Origin: Pomphorhynchus laevis
Taxonomy: Eukaryota; Acanthocephala; Palaeacanthocephala; Echinorhynchida; Pomphorhynchidae
Direction of reading: 5' to 3'
Length of the DNA: 64,000 bases
NCBI GenBank assembly: GCA_012934845.2
Contig: WNNJ02003401.1
Location: 175,041-239,040, forward strand
The position numbers and the translations under genes are program-made. The notes under the pieces are model-generated. The model had not been told where the DNA came from and did no database searches. It worked only from the letters and a program-made list of their open reading frames with translations. Positions within the stretch are counted from its first letter, which is position 1; each line of letters begins with the position of its first letter. Shown here in pieces: positions 44,501 through 57,900 of this stretch.

Positions 44501-47500
44501 ATTATATTCTATCAATTGTTTTATGCGATTTCTACATCATAAATAACGTCATTCATTGATAATTTCATATTTTATTAAAAAATCATAAATACTGGTATAT
44601 TTCCTGATCTTGTGTATCACGCTATAAACATTTAAAATCGCAGAACAGTTTTGTAACCGAAAATGTTTATTGATATTCGCATTTAGTTGGATAAAAAATG
44701 CGAAATTGACTACGAAATAATGCAAAAGTTAGAATTATTTAATAGTTTTAGCAATTATTTAAGCCAAACACGAAAGTACAATAATAAAATTAACGAGTAC
44801 CGTTTCGTCGTCACAATGACTCATCAGTGCCATATCCCTCCCACTGCTGGATGCAGAGGATGAACGACAGACGGCACGAGTACTGCAAGCAGTACGAATC
44901 ATGTATATGAAGTACCTGAACGACTTCTGATAACTTCACATCAAGTGGTGCAACATGAGCACTACAGAGAACAGTTTTAATAATAAATGAATTTGTATAT
45001 AATTAAATAATCATTTAATTATAAATTATTTTTTTAAATAAATCATTTTTTCGTTTAATTAAATGTAAAATATCATAATAAATTAAATATGCAGGAACGG
45101 CAAAATTATTTTGCTTTTCTATTTCACATGTAACAGCTAGTATATTAGAAACCCCTTCAGAAATTTGTTTTAAATTTCTGAAATATTTTTCGAATATTTA
45201 ATTTACTATGTATTTTTACATTTAATCAATCGAAACAAAATAATTTTAAAAATCAAAAAGATAAAAAATAATAAATTAAAAAGATATAACATGTTCACTG
45301 ACTTTATGATTTTTGCTAAAAATCTTCAAAAGTTAAATAATGCAAAAGCTGGAGTTATTCAATTTACTTTTTCAGGGTAAATTTTAATTAAAAAAAAAGA
45401 TTAGAACGCGGCGGATTTAGGAATTTATAGTTCATATAAATTACGCATTTCGGGCAAATTATTACGAGGCAGTATTTGCCTTTTCAATGTGAGGTAGGGA
45501 TAATTCGAAAACGACTAGAAAGCGGTGAAGTAATAATTAATTTAATATTAATATAACTAATAATATTATTAGTTATATAACTTTTATTTTGCATTATTTT
45601 TAATTTGCAATATAAAATACGTAGACTCAGTTAGCTTAATTTATATATTATTATATTTTCAAGATGGCATTAAATAAGTTTTGCTTCTATAATAATAACT
45701 TTATTGAGTTACGAGTGTAGAATACAATGGCGAATAGTTACATATAGAGTTGATACAAGTGGGTACATCTACAATGTACATCTTCTTATATTTTCCTCCG
45801 TTATATTTGAATATTCATATTTAGTTACATAAAGAAACAAACGAATGGAAAGTTTTGCTAAATTTTCGATCTTTGCTGTTTGTATTTAAATGCCACTCAG
45901 ATGCTAAACATTTTGTCAATGATTTTATTTTGAAGCTATCACGTTTTTCTTTCCGTCAACTTAAAACTGTTTCTTTGTTTCAGACTTTAGAGATAAATTT
46001 AACAATATCACAGTCAATCAAAAGTTGAAGTTACTTAAAGGAGTCACCGTAAGTTAAAATATTTTGTCCTTCAAATTCGGGAAGAAAAATAAAGATGTGT
46101 TTATTGTCGATTAAACGTTGTTCCTCATGAGTGCTTTCTGTGTTTAGTTAATAACAAAGCATATGCCAGATGCATTCCCTGCTTCATGTCTAGCAGCAAT
46201 TGTTAATCTGTTAAAAAATGATTCAATTACTATAAGTAAGAGAATTTTATTTTAAATTTAGCTATTGTGGCTTTGTTTTAAGAAATTGATACCCTAAAGA
46301 TACTGTTTTATTGTCCAAAATCAATATTTGATTCAGCAGCCGAGAAGTTGATGAAGTAAGTCCGACTTTATAATGCGAATATGCACTTTCGTACAACGAC
46401 GTCGTGTCAATATTAAGTTGTTTATTAATATTACGTGATTTAAACATATCACGGGTCTGGATTGAGACATACGTCCTGAAACCTGATTAATATTAAAAGC
46501 ATATTTTATTAGCATTCTGAAGGAAAGAGCAAATCTATACCACCAAATATTAAAATAAAGATCATTTAAAATGACATTTGAGCGCTTTCGTTTATATTTA
46601 TATTTAATTTACAGATTTAATTGTTTTGTTCTACCGTAAATAAGAGCAACGGATATCGACAATTTCGAACAAATTATATATTTTGCTGCTATAATCTGTC
46701 ATTTCCTTGGTTTCAATTCGTAATTATCAATTTTTTACCGAGATCACAACAGAGAATATTGAAAATTTTCAAGTAAATATAATTGGAACCAACTAAATGA
46801 AAAAATATCAAACTAAATGAAAAAAATAATGACATATTTTACTGGTGAAAGATTTCGACTTTTATGCTTAGCCGGCAAACAGTTAGAGAGTGTCAAACAC
46901 CTACGAGCATTTTGTATTGATAAGGATGAATTCCAAGACTTGCCATGATATTTGTAGTTTTATAGAGACTAAATTTTTGCTACCAATACAGAAAGGTTTA
47001 CATCTGAAAATAAAGGTTAAAATAAATAGAAAATAAAAATATAATAAAAGAAAGGTTACACGGAAATCTGATGGATTTATTTGTATTTGCGGTAATTTCC
47101 AAGTAATTGTAATTCCCTATCACAAAGTGGATATATACATAATGCCAACCTTTGATAATATATTGGAAGAAATTGCTGGATGGCAATTATACTAGGTAAT
47201 TGATCTTAAGGATGCTATTTGCAACTGGACATTTTAAAAAGGTGTCGATTTCTCCAAATTACCCTTGTTTCCTCATCAACTCTTCATGACTTATCTCAAC
47301 GCACCTCACAAGGTAACAAAGCACAATTTGAATTAATGTACAACCGAAGATTGCAAAATGTAAGAGACAATTCGAGACCGTCATTCATATCTACAATAAT
47401 TAACAATCGCTTAGCTCAAAAAATGGATCAGGATATGACATCCTAATAAGAGTTTCGTAATAATCGGCAAGTGTGGATCATACATAAGAGAGAGGGCAGA

Positions 47501-50500
47501 TAGATTCATGGGAAAGTGATTCACCGAAGCGGTATAAAAAGGCACATCCAGAATTATGATCAATTTCTCGTAGAGAGACGAGATGTGGTATTTGCCAAGC
47601 AAACGAGTATAGCGCAATAAAAGAACAACGATTAAACACTATGGGATCATCAAATCATAGCTCCGCCGTAAACTATACGTTTAGTACTATTGAGTGCCGT
47701 GGACAAACAACATGAAACATCAAAAGAAGTTGCCGTGTTGAACAACAATATAAATAGTATTGTGAAAATAATACCAACCTTTGATGATATATTGGAAGAA
47801 ATTGCTGGATTGCAATTATACTAGGTAATTGATCTTAAGGATGCTATTTGCAACTGGACATTTAAAAAAGGTGTCGATTTCTCCAAATTACCCTTGTTTC
47901 CTCACCAACCCTTTATGACTTATCGCAACTCACCTCACAAAGTAACAAAGCACAATTTGAATTAATGTACAACCGAAGATTGTAAAATGCAAGAGACAAT
48001 TCAAGACCGTCATTCATATCTACAATAATTAACAATCACTTAGCTCAAAATATGGATCAGGATATGACATCCTAATAAGAGTTTCGTAGTAATCGGCTAG
48101 TGTGGATCATACATAAGAGAGATGGCAGATAGATTCATGGGAAAGTGATTCACCGAAGCGGTTGATCGTCGTATAGACTATATAATAATAGTCAAGAGAT
48201 AACATACAAATGACATTAGACCGGCATAGATTCGTCCTGCCAAAATATGTCACTGGAAAATAATGAATGTAACAATAATGTCAATGAAACACACAATAAC
48301 ATTTGGTTAAATGCACAACAGAGAGAAGATAGTAATTACGAACTCGCAGAATCAATGAATTAGCCGATCTTAGTCATATAAACATGGCGAAAGCATCGAA
48401 TAAAAAGGTACGTCCAGAATCGAAGAGAGATAATACGTGGAATTGACAAAGAAAACGAGTATAGCGCAATCAAATAACAACGATTAAACGTTGTTATGAG
48501 CAAAATGTAAGAGCATGAAAGCAAGGCTCCACCCTAAACAAGGCGTTAAGTACTATTAAGTGCCGATGGACAAACAACATGAAACATCAAAAGAAGTTGC
48601 CGTTTTGAACAACAATATAAATAGTATTGTGAGTGATGATCATTTTTATGAAAAATAGACTTTACACTTACCATTTTTAGTTTGTATTTATGACAACTGG
48701 AGACGAAGTTTTACAGCAAGTGCTCAAGCAGAAACAGCAGTTTTGGTAAATGCAGGTTGAGCAATCGAACAGAGCTTAAGAATAAAGACCAACTTGAGCA
48801 TCACTTGCCGGAAATGATATTTTTGGAGAAAGGGAAAAGAAAGAATTGCCACTTATGTGGGTTGGCCCCATAACGTACTAACTGATAGGCCGTATACTGG
48901 GGATAACTAAGAAGAGATAAGTCACATGCTGACATTGTTAACCAATTGATGGCACATTATGTAATAAGGACACGTTGTCCCATCCAGATAATAATTCAAC
49001 AAAGTGCAGCTGGAAAATGGTCAGACTATAATGAATTGTTAGTTCGACTTCGAGATAAAGCACGTCACTTTTGTCACATATCTGGTAACAATGATGAGTA
49101 TAACGATGCTGACATCGTTAACCAAACGATGTAATGTGCCACCAATTGGTTGCACATTACACCTAACACTTTTAGCTTGTATTTATGACAACTATCTAGT
49201 GACATAATCGTCGCTATGGTAAAATTATATCTCAAAAGTAAATATGAATCAAAAAATGTCTTTTTTGCCATTCACTTAGAAAAGACTACACATTTTAGCA
49301 TTCATCAATTTTTTAAAATACAATTAGTGAACAAAATACAGAAATATCTGCGGTGAAAGAACTAATGCCGATACAATTCGGATTTATTTTTTAATTTTAA
49401 GCATCCATTCAATTCATTTAGTAGTTTTGTGAATTAAATGCAAAATATTATCGTTGTCTTTTTTTTATTTAGTAAACTCAACTCTCAACTATTACGATGT
49501 CTGAATTTAAAAAATTTGAAAATAGCGAAATGGTCTATTTACGTATATTACAAGATATCCAACGATACCGAAAAGTTTTTTAAGGAATTCAAATCGGTAT
49601 GCACCCGTTTGTACTTTTTAAATTAATTTTTGATTTCTTTTGAAACAGAGAAAGTTGTATAGAGATGAGATATACCGAATGACGACAGAACACATCGTGC
49701 AAGCCGGTCACATATGCTTAATGAACTCAGAAATAATGGCAGGTCATATGAAAGATGTTATTTTCAAACTGATTTCACATGGAATAGATTGCACTGATGA
49801 AGCTTTGGTAAGAATTGTTAATTCTCCGTTGCATAACTGATCCTTTTAAATATAAATCTTAAAACCTCAGCTTTATTTAATTCGATTAAAATAGCCACAG
49901 AAAACGATTCGTGATTTTGTTCTAATTAGTTCTATGTCGGTGTAATGCGAAATAATCGGAAATCAAAATGTAATATTAATTTTTTACATGCGTGTCGCAT
50001 ACTAGAGTGTAATCAACACTCCAGCATCAATGTTGTCTATTTGGGTTTCTCACATGTAAATTTTCCGATGATCCCATTCGCACATCAAATATAACTTCAT
50101 TGATTTAGAAAGTAGAAAGAATTGTTCCATTTTAGAAATACTACAAATACGTTTAGACTGGTACGTTGAAACCATTTATTATAGACAATATAGCATCTTA
50201 CATTATCGATAATGCTGAAGAAAAACTAAATAATTAAGTAATAAATAAGAAAATAATTATAATTTATAATTGTGAATAAGATTTCATATAATTTATATCA
50301 ATTAAAATTTCAAATAAAAGTGAATTTTTATGAATTGAATATAAATTTATAATAAAAAAGGATAAAGGGAAATAAAGGATAAACCGAGTTTATCCTTTGC
50401 GCATAATATAACGATTTGAAACCACGTGTTAATTATATTATTTATACATTAGAAAATAATTTATTTGAATTAACTAATTATTTTAATTAATTTTAATAAT

Positions 50501-53500
50501 ATAGCATATTACGTTATCGGTAATACTGAATAAAAACTAAATAATTAAGTAATAAATAATTAAATAATTATAATTTATAATTGTGAATAAGATTTTATAT
50601 AATTTTTATCAATTGAAATTAAAAAAAAGTTAATTTTTACGAATTGAATAAAAAAATTATAATTTATTAAGACTTTTAGGCTATTACAACGAAAGATTTG
50701 AAATTATAAATCGAAGGTTAAACATAGTTTACCCTTTGCGCATAATATAATGATTTGAAACCACGTGTTGAAACACCGCACAACTTCATATAGTTGACAT
50801 TCTCGAATAATTTATTATTTCGCAAAACTTATCAATTTCCGGTGAATTTCAAATATCACCTAAACGGACAAGTGTAAAAGATAAAATTCTTCCAAGTTAT
50901 AACAAGAAAAAGGTTTGAGTTTTAGATTTATCCGCAAAATAAAGGTGTAATAAAGACATTTAGCCGTCAGACAATCAATAATAGAAATATTTATCTCAAA
51001 GGTTATTTTTACAAAAAGGGAAAGGTAATCGGTACTTCAATGCAAATTCAAGTCATCACTAATATTAATATTTATGTTTACAATGACATCCATATGATAT
51101 CCATATGACTAGCCCAAGATAGTATTTGAACTTACTTCCAGACAAATAAGTCAAATTTACTCCGATTACTCCTATTTAATGTCGAGGGACTAAACTATTT
51201 AATATCAGCGGGTATAACCTCCTGGTTTTCTTCGTTCGATTAAATAGTCCTTACTGAAACTCTTTCTATTCAATTGTTGTCCTTACCTAACTATTACACT
51301 TTTAATATTCCAGCATCGTTGGGTAACCGTGGTCGACCCTTCGATGGCGTGTCCCTTGCTGTTAGTCCAAGCTTTACAAACTGGGAAGTTAAAAAGTCAT
51401 CTAAGGTAATATGTTTTATTTAATTTCTTTCATTTGGCCAAGTCAAAAGACGCAGTGACCTAATAAATTTCTTCTACATTAAAAACGTAGTCTACGAGCA
51501 CTGTCAAAAACGTTGTCTACGTTTTTATATAATATATAATATAAATATTATATATTTTGTAAAGATATTTTATATTTATTTTATATTAATGTGGTATACG
51601 CCTAATTTTGTTCTATATTTTAACAATATCAGCATGTTTTAAGTCATATTTAAATTTAATTTTAGAAAATTTCAATAAAAGGAAGTGTTGACACGTCTTT
51701 AATTTCGCTTAATTCGTTAAAGCAGGTAAAATTACCATTTAAATTAACCATTAAATTCTTGTCGTGTTAAGAGAGAATTTGTGAAATTTGCATGTAGATG
51801 GATGAGAACAGTGAAAGACAAAAAAGACATACGGAATTTGTATATGCCTTATTTTGTTTGCATAATTAACTTAAAATTTATATTCGAAAGATTCAAAATT
51901 AACGCGTAAGTATTTAGAACCCATAAAGTAGATAATTTGTTAATTTTAATCAACTCTTTTTGGTAGTTTGTCTTTTTACTTATATTTGCCAATTCCATAT
52001 GATAAGCCAGTAATTTAGGCCATTCAAATTTGCTAATTTAAGTTATATTCAACTGATACGAAATAAGTTGGAGGAATATAAGCAGTTGAATCTAGCACTA
52101 AGGAGATGTGGCATCGGAATATCAAGAAAGCTATATAGAGCAAAAATGGTGGACTTTTCTTGTTCAAATGACGCAAAGTGAAACACTGATAAGAAAGTTA
52201 ATCGAGTCTTAATGACAGTTTAATTATATTCGTTGTTAGTATACCAAGTATTTTTGAATAATGATGGTCCGAAAATTATACTTGAAAATATTGTTTCGAT
52301 AACCTTAAATTAATGCAATTGATTTTGTTTATTCAAATCTCACGATATCCTTTAATATACAATTATTTGAGATTCGCATAAAAATGACCGGTTTTGTTTA
52401 AACGAGTGATTGGATATTTACTTTTGAGGATGTTGAATTCATTTCGATTAGTGTATTACACCCGATTCGAATGCAATTCTATAATTTATCGTTTGTATTT
52501 AAGAATTTGAATTTGATATTGGATCAAAATTCGTCCGATGATAGTTTTGTTAACTCAAAAATAGAAATATCTTGTTTGGTTTAGCTGTGTGTTTATAGAA
52601 ACGAAGAAAAGTTTTTTATCCAAAAATTCAAAAAATTTTGAATGATATATTAGGAGCTATTAAAATTGTGTGAATTTTTATACCGTTTTCTTCGTTTCTA
52701 TAAATATATGAAACAACAAAGAAAATACAATTAAATATTTTCAATGAATACCAGATGCTAGTTTTTCTTCAAAGCAAAAAGGAAACGTGGGTAATGAAAT
52801 AATCCACGTTTTTACCATTGACATCATTTTACCATTTGAGATCGTTTTTCATAATAGAGGCTCTTTTTAAGTAATTCTAAGTATTTACCATTTGAGATCG
52901 TTTTCATAAAAGAGACTTATTTCCTAAGAAACTCCATCAGTTGTGACTATATTTTCTTTATTAGTCGATTTGCGTGTCTTCTTAAATTAAGAAGACAAAA
53001 AGTTCTACTTTTTATGAATTTAAATGTTTGACTCTGCAAATCTAGCTACAATGAATTTATGTGGATTGCTCTGACAGCGTCTTTTTGCCTACTGAATTTA
53101 TGCTCATATTTGAGGAACAGAGAAATCTCTATTGCAACGTTCGATGCAATATACGCAATCGCTTCGGTAAGATAAAAGAAATCCATTTATACTAACATAA
53201 TTGGCATAACTGTATTATCAGGATGATTGTGCCGATATCAGAACACAATTTCAAACAAAGTTGAAGAAATACTTATTGAATATTTCAATTTCAGTTGGAC
53301 TCCTACCTCTATTATTAATTGATCTACTATTAAAATGTATGAGCATGGATGGTTTGAAAGAAAATCCATCAGAATCGATTGAGTACTTCAATATTCAATC
53401 AGATCTCATCGAAAACGTCAAGAGACGTCGAAAACTATTACGAATTGCAAACCAAAGTAAGACTTATATCTTTATTTTTAACGAACTTCCAAAAATACAA

Positions 53501-54904
53501 TTTGTATTTACTAAATACGATTAAATAGCTAACAAATGTAAAATTGATTCTAAATATTTGCAAAATCCGTTTATATACTGATACCTTACTTTAATGTATT
53601 TAAAACAACCGAGATGTCTTTTAAAATTAGTTGAAAAATTGAAGAAATGTTAACTATAGTTTAGCAAATGATATTGCATCCTCATCTATAAATACCGATA
53701 TACAGCTAAGGCTGCTATTCCTTAAGATAGCAGCTTTAGCTGTGAAATATAATAGAAAACTTCATTGTATTTAAATAAACTTTATTTATGTATTTTTTCA
53801 TTTTTATGTTGTTTCAAATTTCGGAAGATACTTTAAGTTCTGAAGATGCTAATAATTACTAGCGAAATATCATAAGAATTCTGTCGATCAATTTTACATA
53901 ATCTTGGATATTTTTAATTAATTCATATTACGAATAATCTAAATATAATATATAATTAGCATATAAATATAAATAATATACCATAAAATAGTCATATAAC
54001 GTCAATAAAAGAATCCAGAAGATTAAAAGAATTAAATGAAAGAATTAACAAAATAATTATCAAAAGAATCTAGTTTAAACGCAAGATTTTACCAACTTAA
54101 TAGTTAGTAATAAAGCTGACTTAAAATTAATATAAACGAAATGCCCTTCGTAAGATGCTAGTAATTACTAGCGAAATATCAATTTTGATGAATTTCAATA
54201 TATAAAATGCTGCCTGTTGTTTCTGCATCCTTAATGATTATATAGACAACGGGTTGTCTATATACAACCCATTGTCTATATATATGTTGTCGACAACGAG
54301 TTATGTATATAAATATATATATATAAATATATTATATTTAGATTATATATTACATTAAATATAATGTAATATATATTTATAATATATAAATCTTTTATAT
54401 ATTATAAAAGAAAAAATAAAAGACATTAGAACCTTAAAAATTCACGAGAAACACCAAAGTGCATGTACCTTCAAGTACATCATATATTAGAAAAAGGTAT
54501 AAATAGCACGTATAAAAGGAAAAAGAAAGAAAATCTGTGGATAGCACAGCTTATGCTAGACATGAGGCATGGTCTCAATGACAACGTGAATTTTTAAGGT
54601 TCTAATGTCTTTTATTTTTTCTTTTATTTGACTTAATGCATATTTACTATACTATTGTTTTAGATGTTTCTAAAGAAGGTTTCGGCCTAAGCGTTGAAAT
54701 AAAGTGCCATAACCTTTTTGCCAGTTTATATTTAATAAATTTTATATATGAAAGCATACATCAAGTATCCTGGCCGTCGGTGTACACTGTTTCCAAATAT
54801 ATATATTGTAATTGAGTTAAACCGCCAAACGGTTTAACTCAATTACAATATATACAAAACGGATCTCATAATGGACGATCCCGTCAACAGCCGGTTTAAC
54901 GATC

Positions 54905-54985
<81 letters not shown>

Positions 54986-57900
54986 CGTTGATACAATTAA
55001 ACGTCTATTTGTGTATCGCATTACGTATTTGTCGCTTGCTCTACTTAGAATCAATTAACTTTTCTATCCTTTATAGTTTTAATCGGATTGTTTATATGAG
55101 TTCTAGATTAAACCAAGGCGCTCGATGTATCTGTGTACGCGAGTGCAGGTTCACTTTAACCAATCGCATTTCCCCTAAACACATAAAAATGCATTCTTTA
55201 ATTATTTAGATAAAAAATTTTTGCAATGCGAACGTTCCATTCCATTCCTGTTTCGAATGCTAATGTTGATAAAAATGAATACATCGTCAGTACTAAATGA
55301 ACGCAAGATCAAACAGTTAAGATCATTGATTGTCAATATTCCACTAATTCAATTACATTTTAATTGACTTTTAGAATATTAAAGATATATTTAACAATTA
55401 TTCTCTCAGGCACCCACATAACGGTGAGGAACAGATGTGTGAAATTTTTCAAGGATTTCGACTTACAGTTACAAAAACGAGACTATCTTTGCACTGATAT
55501 GGTAAATCACTTTAGACTTCATACGTTATCAATGTATTCAAAAAGGCTTTGCAAGAATATATGTCAAATATGACAAAATAATGTTGTATATTTTATAAAA
55601 AATTTACATTTAATAATGTCAAATATGACAAAATCAGAAGAAACATATTTTTGCATGAGCATTCATGCATACCATATAATATAAAATATAATACATTAAA
55701 TAATGAAATTTTAAGAATTGCAACAATATGTAATGATATTGGCTTTCTTCAAAATCATTTAAATAATTTAGGTTACTATGTTACTATATAAATACCATCA
55801 AACAGAATAAATAAATCAACACAATAAGATTAAAAATAAATTTAAAATCATTAGCGGAAAATTTTTACGAATGGACAGCAAATAACACACTTTGTATTAG
55901 AATAAGATTCTAGATAACCAAATTTAATATTAAAGATGACATATTTAAATTTACAAGAAACATATTTTTGCATGAGCATTCATGCATACCATATAATATA
56001 AAATATAATACATTAAATAATGAAATTTTAAGAATTGCAACAATATGTAATGATATTGGCTTTCTTCAAAATCATTTAAATAATTTAATAGACACATATT
56101 TTAAACTAGTTTACTATAAAAATAACATCAAGCAGAAAATATAACAAAATCAGAAGAAACACATTTTTGCATGAGCATTCATGCATACCATATAATATAA
56201 AATATAATACATTAAATCATGAAATTTTAAGAATTGCAACAATATGTAACGATATAGGTTAAGGATAGTTGGTTAATTTATATCGTAAAGATGACATATT
56301 AAAATTTACAAGAAACATATTTTTGCATGAGCATTCATGCATACCATATAATATAAAATATAATACATTAAATAATGAAATTTTAAGAATTGCAACTATT
56401 TGTCACTATATTGTATTTCTTTAAAATTATTTAAAGAATGATTCTATACATTCTTGAACGAATGTATAGATCCGATAATCGATCATGTTGTACTTTTCCT
56501 TCTTGCATTATGCAAAAGCGGCTACCTAACCGGTCCAAATGACTGCTTTATCCTAGTAACTCACCGCTAAAGGTGAGTTACAAGATTTTATTTAATTTAT
56601 TTGTAGTATAAAATACGTAGACTCAGTTATCTGATCTGATTGGTTTTTCTGACAAGTTATTATTGATCTGTTGACTTAGTTTTCCCGATAATATAACATA
56701 TGTCAGAAATACTAAAACTAAAATAATATATTAGATCATGAAAATATTTAAAAATATTTTTTTTAAATTAAATAGATTTAACAAATAGATTTAAATCAAT
56801 TGAGCTACCGTTGATGGTTATTTGCTTTTTACATCTAAAAGCGTAAGCAATCAATGTTTTGAACAGTCATTTAACAAGATGAAATTTATTATTAAAATTT
56901 AAAATTTGTATTAAAATTTTTTCTGAGTTGATTATTTATAAATGAAAATAATAAATGGGCATAATAAATGGGCGTAATAAATGAACATAATCTGAGCTGA
57001 TTTATTAACTACTGCCGCCAATTGGCGATGGACAAAATAATTGATACAAAAAATATAAGGATAAAAAGTAAGCATCAGTCATTCACGATATTCTTCATAT
57101 CCAAGCTTGTCAATTTCCTTCAGAGAAAGTGCACTCAAATGGCTGCATTTCCATTAATGTAATAACGACTCACATGTGAGATTGCAAAAGCGGCAGATGA
57201 AGGAAGGTTTGCGCTCATGAATTGCCTTGTTGCTTGTGCAAAATTTGATATGGTAGCCGTGAATGGAGGCACGGATAATCAGTGGTCTTTTATGGCAACA
57301 TGGATCTCTCCAAAGGAGTATTTCATTGCTGGTGTGTTTTGAATATATATCTACATTATTAATCTTTTGGTGCCAGTTACTTATATGAAGTCTATACGCT
57401 TCCGTCGTTGGCAACGTGAAGTTTGTAATCCTCAATTAAACAACGCATTCCTGTTATTCTTGCTATATATGATGACGATACCTTTTTAGATACACCTAAT
57501 ACTTGTTTAATATATCACCATTTGATACTATTTAGTTTGCTCATGTTTTTAGCAGTTAGGTCAATCCATAAGGACCGAGTCCATAACAAAATTTCGGTTG
57601 TATCGCAATTTCGAAAAATTTGAGTGAGTCACTGAACGACAATGCTCCAAAATTTGGAATTTGATGAACACACGAAGAGAACTTACAATTCTGATCTTCA
57701 AGGTGCTCGCAAAAACTTCATCTTGATGATACAGTTATTCCGAGATATTTGTAACTAGTACAGAAAACAAGCTGAACATTTTTGTGTAGTATACGATCGT
57801 TCTTTGATAACCTCACTCCCTTTATGAATTTAACTACTTTCGTTTTCGTCACATTAACTGCAATTTTGTTTTGATCAGAATACATTGCCAGTTTGTGCGA

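Larger units (their letters stand above)
53457..55374. other. PDS5 intron with small inverted repeats
   Basis: It includes an imperfect hairpin at 53701-53745 (ACAGCTAA.GCTGCTAT...ATAGCAGC.TTAGCTGT), the 54.4-kb foldback, a 23-bp perfect hairpin and a TA microsatellite. The exon for the family segment '[20 protein letters not shown]' was not found. Confidence 0.5.

Noticed and set aside
53665-53730. PDS5 exon starting after TTTAG at 53664
   Set aside because: Frame is open but the sequence is mostly a hairpin, shows no family similarity and has only a weak donor.
54871-55209. 112-codon open frame
   Set aside because: Much of it translates the TA microsatellite (alternating Tyr-Ile).
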